Assembly: GCF_001314995.1 (NCBI RefSeq)
Contig: NZ_CP012938.1
Coordinates: forward strand, 2,170,001 to 2,234,000
Origin: Bacteroides ovatus
GTDB taxonomy: Bacteria > Bacteroidota > Bacteroidia > Bacteroidales > Bacteroidaceae
Reading direction: 5' to 3'
Length of the DNA: 64,000 nucleotides
Part shown: in pieces, positions 47,325-56,379 of the stretch
How positions within the stretch are numbered: position 1 is the stretch's first letter
Layout of the letters: each line of letters starts with the position of its first letter
Translations under genes and position numbers: made by a program
The notes under the pieces: generated by a model
Databases searched by the model: none
Seen by the model: the letters and a program-made list of their open reading frames with translations, nothing else
What the model was told of the DNA's origin: nothing

Positions 47325-48547
47325 AAATCTATTGCGTTTTGAATTATTTCGTTTATTTCTTCTTTATCTTTCCCCGTCACTTCGATGATTAAGGAGGAAA
47401 GCGGGATTGTTCCTAAAAACTCATGCGTCTCATCAATCACCCATACCGGCGAATTGCTCTTTGTCATTAAAGGAAGTATATCCTCCAACACTGTATCCTC
47501 CAATACAGAATGTACTTCTGTACGCACAATCGTTTCAATGGATTTTTCCTGTCTGCTACGTAACTTAAGCAGGTCGTTCAGACGTACTTCTCCGACCAGT
47601 TTATCATCGGCGTCTATGACAGGTAATACGGTGATATTCTTCGCACGCATCTTACGAATCAATACTTCAGGTCCCTCTTTCTTCAGACGGGCCACCAGTG
47701 GTTTGTCAATCATTAAAGAAGAAGCGGTGATAATTTTACTCCTGTCCACGTTTTCAACAAAACGGGCTACATAATCGTTAGCCGGTTCGGTCAGTATTTC
47801 TTCTGAAGTACCTACCTGCACCACCTCTCCGTCTTTCATAATCGCAATACGGTCGCCCAGTTTAATCGCTTCACTCAAGTCATGGGTAATAAAGACAATT
47901 GTTTTTTTCATCTTCGACTGCAAAGCCAACAGTTCATCCTGCATTTGCACGCGAATCAAGGGATCGAGCGCAGAGAAAGCCTCATCCATTAAAAGTACTT
48001 CGGGATTATTAGCCAGAGCGCGGGCCAGTCCGACACGCTGTTGCATTCCACCGGAAAGCTCGCCCACCATCTGATTTTCATATCCTTTCAATCCGACAAG
48101 CATCATACTTTCCATCGCTTTCTTCTCACGTTCCTCTTTCTTCACTCCTTGAAGTTCGAGGCCGAACGCGATATTGCTCAATACGGAACGGTGAGGTAAC
48201 AGACCGAAATTCTGGAAAACCATCGCCAGTTCTTTCCGGCGAACCTGCAATAACTCTTTTTCGGATATTTTAGATATATCTACTCCGTTTACAAGCACTT
48301 GTCCGGCAGTAGGACGTATCAGACGATTGATACAACGCAGTAATGTCGATTTTCCACTTCCCGAGAGTCCCATTATCACAAAAAACTCTCCTTCATTAAT
48401 TGAAAGATTGGCATCTTTCACTCCTACCGTACAACCGGTATCTTTCAGAATTTCCTCTTTACTCTTATCTTTTTTCAACATCTTGAGTGCTTTCTGCTTC
48501 TCGTGACCAAAGATAAGGTACAAATCCTTTATTTCTATTTTACTCAT
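47321..48547 (-). CDS. opuAA: Glycine-betaine-type ABC transporter ATPase with CBS domains, 408 aa
   Basis: This cytoplasmic ATPase drives betaine uptake. Walker A is [17 protein letters not shown] (about 59-75), the Q-loop is near [14 protein letters not shown], the signature is [15 protein letters not shown], and Walker B is [14 protein letters not shown]. Two CBS domains occupy about 270-400, as in OpuAA/ProV, where they sense ionic strength or nucleotide. It opens the three-gene operon. A promoter 264 bp upstream implies a long 5' leader. Confidence 0.94.
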   Translation of the reverse strand: MSKIEIKDLYLIFGHEKQKALKMLKKDKSKEEILKDTGCTVGVKDANLSINEGEFFVIMGLSGSGKSTLLRCINRLIRPTAGQVLVNGVDISKISEKELLQVRRKELAMVFQNFGLLPHRSVLSNIAFGLELQGVKKEEREKKAMESMMLVGLKGYENQMVGELSGGMQQRVGLARALANNPEVLLMDEAFSALDPLIRVQMQDELLALQSKMKKTIVFITHDLSEAIKLGDRIAIMKDGEVVQVGTSEEILTEPANDYVARFVENVDRSKIITASSLMIDKPLVARLKKEGPEVLIRKMRAKNITVLPVIDADDKLVGEVRLNDLLKLRSRQEKSIETIVRTEVHSVLEDTVLEDILPLMTKSNSPVWVIDETHEFLGTIPLSSLIIEVTGKDKEEINEIIQNAIDL

Positions 48548-48842
48548 ATAATATATTGGTTTAGATTATAATATTTGTTTTGTTTTCAACTGCCGCGTTC
48601 CTCATTCTCACTTACGATAAACAAGTTGAATGTTCGCATGGTTCAGTCATGTCACATGGTAACATGACGATCCGACGTTTTTAAATGGTTAAAGAAAACA
48701 GACTAAGTAGTTTAAAAGGAATAGAATTTGATAAGATTATCCTCTCAATGAACAGTAGAAAACAGTATTTTCATAAATAAATAACAGTCTGTTCTTGCAT
48801 ATTGTTGGCACAAAGGTAAGGAAAATAGATTAAATATGCAAA
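48548..48842 (-). promoter_or_regulatory. Promoter and long 5' leader of the betaine transporter operon
   Basis: Minus-strand TTTG (48839-48842), a 20-bp spacer and TACCTTTG (48811-48818) form a good promoter beside the stop of the MGMT-type gene. Transcription would start near 48804, leaving about 255 nt of untranslated leader before the ATG at 48547. The leader contains a 7-bp inverted repeat (GTCATGT/ACATGAC) around 48644-48669; I see no known riboswitch in it. Confidence 0.6.
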
Positions 48843-48844
48843 TT

Positions 48845-49183
48845 TCATTCAGATACGGAGTAATTCCAAAGATGCTTTTTCAAGTCTACGCATCCATTTT
48901 GCTTGAAAGAGATCCCTTCTTCCAACAAGAGTTGTTTCTGCTCTGTCCACCCCGGAACAAGGCGTCCCGATGCATTGACAACCCGGTGACAAGGCACAGA
49001 TAAATCATCCGGAATCTGTTTCAAAGCACGCCCCACCATACGGGAACATTGAGGCATTCCCAATAATGCGGCAATTCCCCCATAGGTAGAAACTTTACCT
49101 ACCGGAATTTCCCGAACAACCTGATACACCTCTTGACAAAAGGATGCGGAGAGACTCGCTTTGTCTACTTTATAATCTTTCAT
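48845..49183 (-). CDS. MGMT-family (alkyltransferase-like) DNA repair protein, 112 aa
   Basis: The ATG at 49183 (MKDYKVDKAS) is used; the preceding in-frame codon is GTG. The protein is only the C-terminal DNA-binding/active-site domain of O6-alkylguanine-DNA alkyltransferases, with the helix-turn-helix arginine finger region CSRMVGRALKQ and the active-site VPCHRVV with C65. Alkyltransferase-like proteins replace this Cys, usually by Trp; here it is kept, so real transfer activity is possible. It lacks the usual N-terminal domain. A monocistronic gene, probably cytoplasmic. Confidence 0.87.
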   Translation of the reverse strand: MKDYKVDKASLSASFCQEVYQVVREIPVGKVSTYGGIAALLGMPQCSRMVGRALKQIPDDLSVPCHRVVNASGRLVPGWTEQKQLLLEEGISFKQNGCVDLKKHLWNYSVSE

Positions 49184-49277
49184 CACCCAAACATTACTTT
49201 ATTTCAGTTCCAAAACTAGATAAAAAGAAAAGAATTTGCAAATAATAAAAGCATTTCAAATAAAATATGCAACTTTA

Positions 49278-49309
49278 TTTGCTTTATTTACAAATAATCC
49301 CGACCTTTG
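49278..49309 (+). promoter_or_regulatory. Possible promoter of the LruC-domain lipoprotein gene
   Basis: TTTG (49278-49281), a 20-bp spacer and GACCTTTG (49302-49309) resemble the Bacteroides consensus with one mismatch in the -7 box. The ATG at 49357 lies about 40 nt after the expected start. Confidence 0.5.
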
Positions 49310-49356
49310 TACCCATTAAAAGCAACCCTATTATTAACAAAACAAGCACTGCTGTT

Positions 49357-50577
49357 ATGAAAAAGAAGACAATTCTATTCGCTTCTTGTTTATTTGGAGT
49401 ATTCGCTTTCAGCTCCTGTGAGAAGAACCTTTATGATGAAAGCAAGCAACCTGAAAAAGAAATTCAAGTAAAAGACCTGGATATACCCGCAGGCTTTCAA
49501 TGGAAATTAACTCAAGTAGCCGCAGGAACAGTAGCTGCTACTACCCCCACTATGGTTTCCTTCTTTTTGGATGAAGCATGTAGTAAAGAAGAGAAAATAG
49601 CCGACATTCCTGTAGATACAGAAATTTCAAGTCTCCCTTTGAGCATCCCAACCTACGTAAATACATTGTATGCCCAGTACAAAACCAGCACCAATGAAAC
49701 CAAAAAAGTAGCCATACCTGTAAATGCAGATAGAAGTTTCTCACTGAACATTGCTAATGATGCCAAATCCAAATCTAACACCACCCCGTCAATCACTCGT
49801 GGGCATGATATAGAAGATGACATCCAATTGGCAAAAGGAGTCATTTTTCATCCCAAAGATGGTTGGGGAACAATCATGTTTGAAGACCAATTTCCATCAT
49901 TAGGAGATTATGACTTTAATGATTTTGTAGTCAATTATAAGGTGCAGTTCCAAGGTATTAGAAAGGTTGACAAAAAATACACTGCGCAGTATATACAAAT
50001 AGGGTTACGTCTAAAAGCTATCGGAGGAATATTCCCTTATTCCCCTTATTTAAGACTGAAAGAAATAGATTCTGACGAAGTGGAAAGTATAGAAGTTTAT
50101 GAAACTAAAAACGTGATTCCTGCGATCGACGGAGTAGAACTTGTCCCCAATAAACATCTTATCATTGATTACAGCCCTTTAATTAAGAATCTGGCTAAAC
50201 CTGCAGGCAGCCAATATTATAATACAGAAAAGAATGCTTTGGTAGCAACAAGTGATTTACCGGAGATCAATATTCTGATCACCCTAAAGAAGAGAAAAGA
50301 AGTAAAGGAAATATTAGAAGGCGATGAATTCGACTTGTATTTAAAACGTAATGATAGCGGAACAGAAATCCATATGAATGGTATTGAACCGATCACTTAC
50401 CAATATCCATTCAATGATAAAAATCTGCTACCGGTATATACAAACGGGGACGAAGAAGATGATAATTATTATTTTAGTGCAGGACGCCTGATTTGGGGAT
50501 TAAGAGTACCAGGCAACGCAGCACATGCTATTGAAAAAGCTAATTTCTTGGAAGCCTATAAAGGATTCGCAAAATGA
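49357..50577 (+). CDS. LruC-domain (DUF4842) lipoprotein, 406 aa
   Basis: The ATG at 49357 starts MKKKTILFASCLFGVFAFSSC, a lipoprotein signal with C21; the upstream in-frame ATG would place an unlikely 30-residue extension before it. Between residues about 170 and 400 the sequence has the LruC/DUF4842 hallmark of acidic repeats, GWGTIMFEDQFP and GDYDFNDFVVNYK, probably calcium-binding. The N-terminal part (about 40-130) looks like a small beta-sandwich. It is surface or periplasmic. In Leptospira the LruC domain was named from a lipoprotein seen in uveitis; its molecular role is not known. Confidence 0.85.
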   Translation: MKKKTILFASCLFGVFAFSSCEKNLYDESKQPEKEIQVKDLDIPAGFQWKLTQVAAGTVAATTPTMVSFFLDEACSKEEKIADIPVDTEISSLPLSIPTYVNTLYAQYKTSTNETKKVAIPVNADRSFSLNIANDAKSKSNTTPSITRGHDIEDDIQLAKGVIFHPKDGWGTIMFEDQFPSLGDYDFNDFVVNYKVQFQGIRKVDKKYTAQYIQIGLRLKAIGGIFPYSPYLRLKEIDSDEVESIEVYETKNVIPAIDGVELVPNKHLIIDYSPLIKNLAKPAGSQYYNTEKNALVATSDLPEINILITLKKRKEVKEILEGDEFDLYLKRNDSGTEIHMNGIEPITYQYPFNDKNLLPVYTNGDEEDDNYYFSAGRLIWGLRVPGNAAHAIEKANFLEAYKGFAK

Positions 50578-50662
50578 GCGCAAAGTAGTGGCAAAAACGA
50601 ACAAAACTGGTATAATCAAGGAAACGCAGATAAAAGTTTATTGATTCATAACTAACACATAT

Positions 50663-50710
50663 CAATAAATCCCGGTAAACATTGAAAATTCAAGTTACCG
50701 GGATTTATTG
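50663..50710. terminator. Bidirectional terminator between the LruC gene and the fructan HTCS
   Basis: CAATAAATCCCGGTAA and TTACCGGGATTTATTG form a perfect 16-bp stem with a 16-nt loop between two convergent genes. Confidence 0.9.
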
Positions 50711-50735
50711 TATTCTGACGTGAATAGTTTTGATT

Positions 50736-53579
50736 CTATCCTTTCCTTTTCAGCAAATCTGTCGGACTTTCACCAAACTGCTCTCTATAACATTTGGTAA
50801 AATAAGAAGGAGAACTAAAACCGACTTCATAACCAATCTCCGCCACTGTCATATCTGACGAAGCAAGCAGGGAAGCAGCCTTCTTCAAGCGAGCGATGCG
50901 AAGCAATTCATTCGGAGAATAATTAGTCAGGGATTTTATTTTGCGATAGAGTTGCACACGACTTAATCCCATATCCTTACCCAAATCCTCTACATTCAAA
51001 TTTGAATCTCCCATCTTTGCTTCAATTAAAGCCTTGAATTTTTCCACAAAGTCTTTATCCATATCACAGACATCCTCTTTCGCCAACGTTTGTCCGTCAC
51101 CAAAGAACTGTTTCAGGCGGCGATGTGAATCTATCAGATTACGAACGCGTGCCAACAGCAATTGCGAACTGAAGGGCTTGGAGATATAAGAATCCGCACC
51201 TCCGTCATATCCCTGAATCCGTTGTTCATCCAAAGAACAGGCTGTCAATAGGATGACAGGGATATGGCAGGTTTGCAGTTCGCTTTTCAGCCGACGGCAA
51301 CACTCTATTCCATCAATACCAGGCATCATCACATCAGAGATTATCAAGTCCGGAACATATTTCATTGCTTTGCGGATACCCTCCGAACCGTCTGCTGCTT
51401 CAATTACAGTATAATCGGTATGGAGTAATCCGCGTACATACGAACGGATATCTGCATTATCATCAATTACCAAAACGGAAGGATTGGAAGAATCATAGCC
51501 TTTTTCCAGTTCCTCTTCTTCGGCAGCTAAAGTTTCATTCAGGTCGGAAGAGGCGGGAGATCCGGGAGAAGCAGGATTTAAAGGAACTGCAGAGATTGAT
51601 GACTTTAGAGAATCTTCGGCCAGAATAGTTTCACAAGTCTGTACCGGTAAATCAACGGTAAAGACAGTGCCCTGCTTTTCATCACTTTCCACAGAAATTG
51701 TACCTTTATGCAATTCAACGAAAGCTTTGACCAATGCAAGTCCGATTCCCGAACCGGCATGGTGCATATCTATTTTATAAAAACGATCGAAAATGCTCCG
51801 AATATGTTCGGCGGAAATCATTGAACCGGTATTGGCAACAGTAAAACGAATCCAGCGAGTATCCTCTTTCGTTAAGGAAGATAAACGAACCGTTATCTTT
51901 CCATTTTCCGGTGTGAACTTGAACGCGTTGGAAAGCAGATTAAAATAAATACGTTCCAACTTTTCCATATCCGCCAATGTATGGTAATCCGTATCCGGCA
52001 TATTATCAAAAGAGAAATGAATGTGTTTCTTCCGGGCCGCTGCAAGGAATGATTCGTTCCAGCCCTCAAAAGAGGAAAGAACATCTATCTGAACAGGTGT
52101 ATATTCCATCTTACCGTTCTCGTATTTACGGAAATCCAGAATCTGATTGACAAGACGTAAGAGGATATTCACGTTTCGTTGAATCAGCATCAACATTCGA
52201 TGCTGATCTCCACTTAGTGTATGATCGGCCAATAAATGTTCTACCGGATCGGCAACCAATGTAAGCGGAGTACGGAAATCGTGAGATATATTTGTGAAGA
52301 ACACCAGTTTGGCATGCGTTGCCTCTTCCAGTTGATGAGAAAGCTGGATGAGCTGATCCCGTTGCTCTTCCAGTTTGTCCCGCTGTTCTTCTAATTGGTC
52401 GCGTTGTTCCTCTAACTTGTCCCGCTGCTCTTCCAACTGTTTCTTCTGCTCGGAAAGTTCCTTATTCAGACGATTTTTAGCACGGAGAGATTTATAGACT
52501 ACCAATAATAAACCTGCCACCAATAGAAGAATAACCAAACCACCATACATCACCACCTGCTGTGTAGCAACCCGAGACAGATATCCGCCGATACGTCCGT
52601 TCAATGTTTCAATCTTCTGATCCAGTTCCGAGATATGAGTCGTCTGAAGTTGCATGACATGCGCATTCGTACGGTCGACCACCGCAGTGTTCATGACCGT
52701 TTCCCGGGGATAAGGCTTTTTCTCAAGGATATTCATTGCCAGTTGCATCACTTTGTCGCCATTGGTCGGATAAATAAAAGTAGCATTCAACACACTGTCG
52801 AGCACCATTTCCAATCCGTTACCTTTGCCGGGGAGAGCATCGATACCGACAAAAATCATTTCCTTCTCCCGTCCCACTTTCTTTGCAGCCTGATAAGCTC
52901 CCGGAGCAATACGGTCATTATGCGCATACACGGCGTCTATCTTCGGATGCCGACGGAGCATACTATCCATTTCCACTTCCGCCGGTTCACGCTCCCACGC
53001 AGCATCCGCTTTATCAATCAGTTTGATATCCGGAAAGTTACTGATAGCAGCCATAAATCCTTGATGGCGTTCCATGGCAGGAGTTGAGCCACCCAGTCCG
53101 GTAAGTTCCACCACATTCCCTTTTCCTTTCAAGCTTGACGCAATATAATTGCCTACCGCACGTCCTATTTCATAATTGTCGGCACCGATATAGGCAGTAT
53201 ATTTATCAGAAAGAATCTTCCGGTCTACCAGGATGACAGGTATTCCCTTTTGATAGGCTTCCTCTACAATCGGAGTCATGGGGGCCGCTTCGTTGGCAGA
53301 GATAATCAATAAGTCAACCCCTTCATCTATAAAATAATGAACGTCTTCCGCCTGTTTGCGATTATCATCCGCAGCCGACCGGATTTCAACCGATACTCCA
53401 TCATAAAACATTGCTTCGCGAAGAATTTCATCATTCATCTTATGCCGCCAGGAGTCATCGCTGCATTGCGCCACCCCGATACGGAAACGCGGTGCATCCT
53501 GCCGACAAGCCGTCATGCCAAGAAGACAGAGCAAGACTGCTATCCACTTCGTATATCCCATCATTCTAATCATTCTCAT
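50736..53579 (-). CDS. Fructose-type hybrid two-component regulator with periplasmic-binding sensor, 947 aa
   Basis: Instead of propellers, the sensor is a LacI/ribose-binding-type domain (about 28-320: FRIGVAQCSDDSWRHKMN, VILVDRKILS). This is the design of BT1754, the fructose-sensing regulator of the B. thetaiotaomicron fructan locus. An N-terminal signal with a possible lipobox (MTACRQ, C25) precedes it. A helix at about 341-362, then a coiled coil of LEEQRD(K/Q) heptads, leads to HisKA with H433 (NISHDFRTPL), HATPase, receiver with D749 (IISDVMMPG) and an AraC-type HTH. With fructokinase, a permease and GH32 downstream, it most likely responds to free fructose and induces the fructan PUL. 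Confidence 0.95.
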   Translation of the reverse strand: MRMIRMMGYTKWIAVLLCLLGMTACRQDAPRFRIGVAQCSDDSWRHKMNDEILREAMFYDGVSVEIRSAADDNRKQAEDVHYFIDEGVDLLIISANEAAPMTPIVEEAYQKGIPVILVDRKILSDKYTAYIGADNYEIGRAVGNYIASSLKGKGNVVELTGLGGSTPAMERHQGFMAAISNFPDIKLIDKADAAWEREPAEVEMDSMLRRHPKIDAVYAHNDRIAPGAYQAAKKVGREKEMIFVGIDALPGKGNGLEMVLDSVLNATFIYPTNGDKVMQLAMNILEKKPYPRETVMNTAVVDRTNAHVMQLQTTHISELDQKIETLNGRIGGYLSRVATQQVVMYGGLVILLLVAGLLLVVYKSLRAKNRLNKELSEQKKQLEEQRDKLEEQRDQLEEQRDKLEEQRDQLIQLSHQLEEATHAKLVFFTNISHDFRTPLTLVADPVEHLLADHTLSGDQHRMLMLIQRNVNILLRLVNQILDFRKYENGKMEYTPVQIDVLSSFEGWNESFLAAARKKHIHFSFDNMPDTDYHTLADMEKLERIYFNLLSNAFKFTPENGKITVRLSSLTKEDTRWIRFTVANTGSMISAEHIRSIFDRFYKIDMHHAGSGIGLALVKAFVELHKGTISVESDEKQGTVFTVDLPVQTCETILAEDSLKSSISAVPLNPASPGSPASSDLNETLAAEEEELEKGYDSSNPSVLVIDDNADIRSYVRGLLHTDYTVIEAADGSEGIRKAMKYVPDLIISDVMMPGIDGIECCRRLKSELQTCHIPVILLTACSLDEQRIQGYDGGADSYISKPFSSQLLLARVRNLIDSHRRLKQFFGDGQTLAKEDVCDMDKDFVEKFKALIEAKMGDSNLNVEDLGKDMGLSRVQLYRKIKSLTNYSPNELLRIARLKKAASLLASSDMTVAEIGYEVGFSSPSYFTKCYREQFGESPTDLLKRKG
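52353..52436 (-). repeat. Four tandem 21-bp heptad repeats in the HTCS linker
   Basis: The coding sequence repeats LEEQRDK/LEEQRDQ four times as 21-bp units with only synonymous or K/Q differences. The coiled coil sits between the membrane helix and the kinase. Copy number could vary by recombination or slippage without breaking the frame. Confidence 0.85.
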
Positions 53580-53798
53580 TTTTTTCGTATTTCTTTCTAT
53601 GACCCAAATGGACGATTGAGAACAAAAATAAGAAATAAAACTGTGAGTATGCTATCTATCATCCAATTATTCTCATCATTACCCTCCAAAGAAATGCAAA
53701 ACAGTTCCCAATATTCAACCGGAAATTATTAACAAAAGTATAAAGCGTAAGACAAACACTCAATAAATGTTATAAAACATCTCTTTTTATTTGGATTA

Positions 53799-53829
53799 TT
53801 TGCAGATTTAGCAGAAGTCCGTATCTTTG
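53799..53829 (+). promoter_or_regulatory. Consensus promoter of the small RNA
   Basis: TTTG (53799-53802), 19 bp and TATCTTTG (53822-53829) form one of the best promoters in the window, on the plus strand, with no gene downstream in that direction. Confidence 0.8.
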
Positions 53830-53835
53830 CAATGT

Positions 53836-53897
53836 GTTTTTCATAGTATTAGATTTAAGGTTAACAAAGGTTGGAGCAAGGCGTTGCTCCTTTTTTT
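53836..53897 (+). ncRNA. Candidate small RNA, about 62 nt
   Basis: This lies in the 417-bp gap 53580-53996. From the predicted start near 53836 the transcript would run about 37 nt of unstructured A/T-rich sequence (TTCATAGTATTAGATTTAAG and on) and then a hairpin, GGAGCAA-GGCG-TTGCTCC (53873-53890), followed by seven T. There is no start codon with a meaningful frame. It is antiparallel to the fructan genes and lies between the HTCS and fructokinase. The function is unknown; it could act in trans or be a decoy promoter unit. The start point is inferred from promoter spacing. Confidence 0.6.
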
Positions 53898-53940
53898 ATG
53901 TCTATACCTCTCATATCATACGAATCATGCAAAAAGAACA

Positions 53941-53974
53941 AGAGGTATATTCCCACAGACTGAGATATACCTCT
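53941..53974 (-). terminator. Terminator after the fructokinase gene
   Basis: AGAGGTATAT and ATATACCTCT form a perfect 10-bp stem with a 14-nt loop, followed on the minus strand by TGTTCTTTTTG. It ends the permease-fructokinase transcript and faces the small RNA. Confidence 0.75.
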
Positions 53975-53996
53975 ATACTTACTTTCCATCAAACAA

Positions 53997-54884
53997 TTAC
54001 ATTAGTTTGTCTTTCAAAACCTGCGGAAGTTCGGGCATTGCACCGCTTTGCGTGCAGACATAAGCAGAAACTTCAACGGCAAGTTTATGAGCTTCAGGAA
54101 CCGGTTTTCCATTGAGAATAGAAGCACAGAAAGCAGCGGTAAAAGAATCACCTGCTCCCACCGTATCGGCAACCGGAACTCTCGGCGTCTCTTGGAAAGA
54201 GACAACACCCGGAGTAAACACATAACTACCATTAATTCCGCAAGTCAGAATCAGCATCTTCAGGTTGTATTTTGCCAACAGAATCCAACATTTATCCTGT
54301 AAGTCGATGCCGGGATAGCCAAACATACGGCTGATGGTCACCAGTTCTTCGTCGTTTATCTTCAGAATGTTGCAACGGCGGAAAGATTCGCGCAATACCT
54401 CTTTGGTGTAGAAGTCCTGGCGGAGATTAATATCAAAGATTTTCAGTTGTCCGTCTATGTCGGGCATCGTATCCAGAAAACGGTTGATAGTGGCACGGCT
54501 CACTTCATTACGTTGAGCCAGGGAACCGAAGCAAACGGCGCGCGTACTCAATGCCAAACGTTTCAGTTCATCCGTAAAAGGTATGTTATCCCATGCCACG
54601 CCTTCTTTGATTTCGTAACAAGGCACTCCCTCGTTATCCAGTGTCACCTGTACCGTACCGGTAGGATAATCCACTTGTTCAATCTGCGTTTTCAGTTTCT
54701 TCTCGTTGAATACGTTCAGAATCTCGTCTCCCAACTCATCCTTGCCTACGGCACTCACCACGCGACTGTCAAAACCAAACTGTGATACATGATAGGCAAA
54801 GTTTGCCGGAGCACCACCTATTTTCTTTCCTTCGGGCAACACATCCCAAAGTGCCTCGCCCATTCCTACGATTATATTATTCAT
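53997..54884 (-). CDS. PfkB-family fructokinase, 295 aa
   Basis: The enzyme phosphorylates fructose, probably to fructose-6-phosphate, in the cytoplasm. The ribokinase-family N-terminus GMGEALWDVLPEGKKIGGAP and the C-terminal VGAGDSFTAAFCASIL with the catalytic Asp (GAGD) are both present. Length and motif spacing are standard. It lies 35 bp downstream of the MFS permease, in the order seen in the B. thetaiotaomicron locus (BT1757/BT1758 type), so uptake and phosphorylation of fructose are coupled. Confidence 0.93.
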   Translation of the reverse strand: MNNIIVGMGEALWDVLPEGKKIGGAPANFAYHVSQFGFDSRVVSAVGKDELGDEILNVFNEKKLKTQIEQVDYPTGTVQVTLDNEGVPCYEIKEGVAWDNIPFTDELKRLALSTRAVCFGSLAQRNEVSRATINRFLDTMPDIDGQLKIFDINLRQDFYTKEVLRESFRRCNILKINDEELVTISRMFGYPGIDLQDKCWILLAKYNLKMLILTCGINGSYVFTPGVVSFQETPRVPVADTVGAGDSFTAAFCASILNGKPVPEAHKLAVEVSAYVCTQSGAMPELPQVLKDKLM

Positions 54885-54919
54885 GATCTACGGATTTTAT
54901 TGTTTCCAAAGTTATAAAA

Positions 54920-56086
54920 TTATTTTTTAATACGGAACGTATAGAACAAGAGATAAAGCACGCCCACTGTCATTACGGCTACTGCCCCACTCTGTCCCAT
55001 GGCATCGGATGCTACTCCCATAGCCAACGGAAATACCGTGCCGCCAAACAGTCCCATAATCATCAGACCGGAAACTTCATTTTTCTTACCCGGCAGGTAA
55101 AGCAATGCCTGCGAGAAGACTACGGAGAACACATTGGAGTTACCGAAACCAATCAGACCGATGCATACATAAATCATTGTCTTGTCATGGAATATAAACA
55201 AACCTGCCATCGCTATCAGCATCATCACAACGCTAATCCCGAAGAAAGACTTCGGTGACATCTTACGTAAAATGAAAGAACCGAGGAAGCAGCCTGCCGT
55301 ACGGAAGATGAAATAAAGGCTTGTTGCAAAAGCCGCATCATCAAGGCCCATGCCGAGACGTTCCATCAAAATCTTGGGGGCAGTGGTATTTGTTCCCACA
55401 TCAATTCCAACGTGACACATGATACCGATGAAAGAAAGCAGGATAAACGGTTTGCCAAGCAAAGCGAGACATTGTCCGAAAGTAGACGGTTTGCCTTCTT
55501 CTTTTTCTTCTTTAATCTGTGTGACATTGAGCAACAGGATAGCAATAACGGCTACAATCATGTAAATCGGGAACAGGATGCGCCAGCCTAAATCGAAAGT
55601 CGGAATGGCTTGTGTCGCTCCCCACATGGCAATATAAGGAGCAAGGAAAGAGGCAATGGCTTTCACAAACTGGCCGAAAGTCAGGCTACTTGCCAAACGG
55701 TCGCCACGTACGATGTTAGAAAGCAACGGATTCAGGGAAGTCTGCATCAACGCGTTTCCGATGCCCAGAAGGGAGAAAGAAATCAGCATCAGCATATAGC
55801 TGTCTCCGAAAACCGGCAATAACAAAGAAGCAAAAGTCACAAGCAAACTAAGCAATACGGTTTTCTTCTGACCGATGCGGCTCATCAACATGCCTGTGGG
55901 TACGGAGAAAATCAGAAACCAGAAGAATACCAGTGAAGGGAAGATATTCGCCTGCGAGTCCGACAGACCGAGGTCTGCCTTTACATAATTGGAGGCAATG
56001 CCTACCAGGTCAACAAATCCCATGGCAAAGAAGCAAAGCATCACCGGGATTAGTTTGGAAAGGGAAGAGTTTTTACTGTTTTCCAT
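54920..56086 (-). CDS. MFS sugar permease, probable fructose transporter, 388 aa
   Basis: This inner-membrane major-facilitator protein has about twelve helices and belongs to the FucP-like sugar:proton symporter group (GFVDLVGIASNYVKADLGLS near the N-terminus; SLLGIGNALMQTSLNPLLSN near 110). The adjacent fructokinase and fructan enzymes point to fructose as substrate, as shown for the BT1758 homologue. A dispersed inverted repeat and array C lie upstream, so it probably has its own promoter, although no clear -7 box was found. Confidence 0.9.
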   Translation of the reverse strand: MENSKNSSLSKLIPVMLCFFAMGFVDLVGIASNYVKADLGLSDSQANIFPSLVFFWFLIFSVPTGMLMSRIGQKKTVLLSLLVTFASLLLPVFGDSYMLMLISFSLLGIGNALMQTSLNPLLSNIVRGDRLASSLTFGQFVKAIASFLAPYIAMWGATQAIPTFDLGWRILFPIYMIVAVIAILLLNVTQIKEEKEEGKPSTFGQCLALLGKPFILLSFIGIMCHVGIDVGTNTTAPKILMERLGMGLDDAAFATSLYFIFRTAGCFLGSFILRKMSPKSFFGISVVMMLIAMAGLFIFHDKTMIYVCIGLIGFGNSNVFSVVFSQALLYLPGKKNEVSGLMIMGLFGGTVFPLAMGVASDAMGQSGAVAVMTVGVLYLLFYTFRIKK

Positions 56087-56134
56087 TGTTTTTTTTATCT
56101 AAATATGTTATCATCATTTGTTTATATCATAAAT

Positions 56135-56219
56135 TTAGGCACGGATTAGGCGGATTACACGGCTTCTTGAATGATGGCTATCAGATAGCAACCGTCTAAT
56201 CCGCGTAATCCGTGCCTAA
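56135..56219. repeat. Long inverted-repeat element (28-bp arms)
   Basis: The left arm at 56135-56162 (starting TTAGGCACGGATTAGG) and right arm at 56192-56219 (ending AATCCGTGCCTAA) pair over 28 positions with about two mismatches. The 29-nt loop contains GCTATCAGATAGC, itself a hairpin. Related degenerate arms occur at about 6222-6292. It looks like a small non-coding dispersed repeat. It lies in the 559-bp gap 56087-56645 together with array C. Confidence 0.8.
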
Positions 56220-56379
56220 TAATATAAAATTATATTTTGCATGAGTACTTATTCTATTTATATCATGCAGTTATATGATTCAATTTACAATCTGCTGTTA
56301 GTCGTGTGGGTACTTACCGTTAGTTATCTGTTCGTCGCCTATATGAATCACGCTCTCCTTATTGCATCAATACCTCAAG

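Noticed and set aside
48548..48842. Known riboswitch in the betaine operon leader
   Set aside because: No conserved riboswitch core could be recognised; only a weak 7-bp inverted repeat is visible.
49267..49356. Longer N-terminus for the LruC-domain protein
   Set aside because: The upstream ATG would bury the lipoprotein signal peptide 30 residues inside and lies before the probable -7 promoter box.
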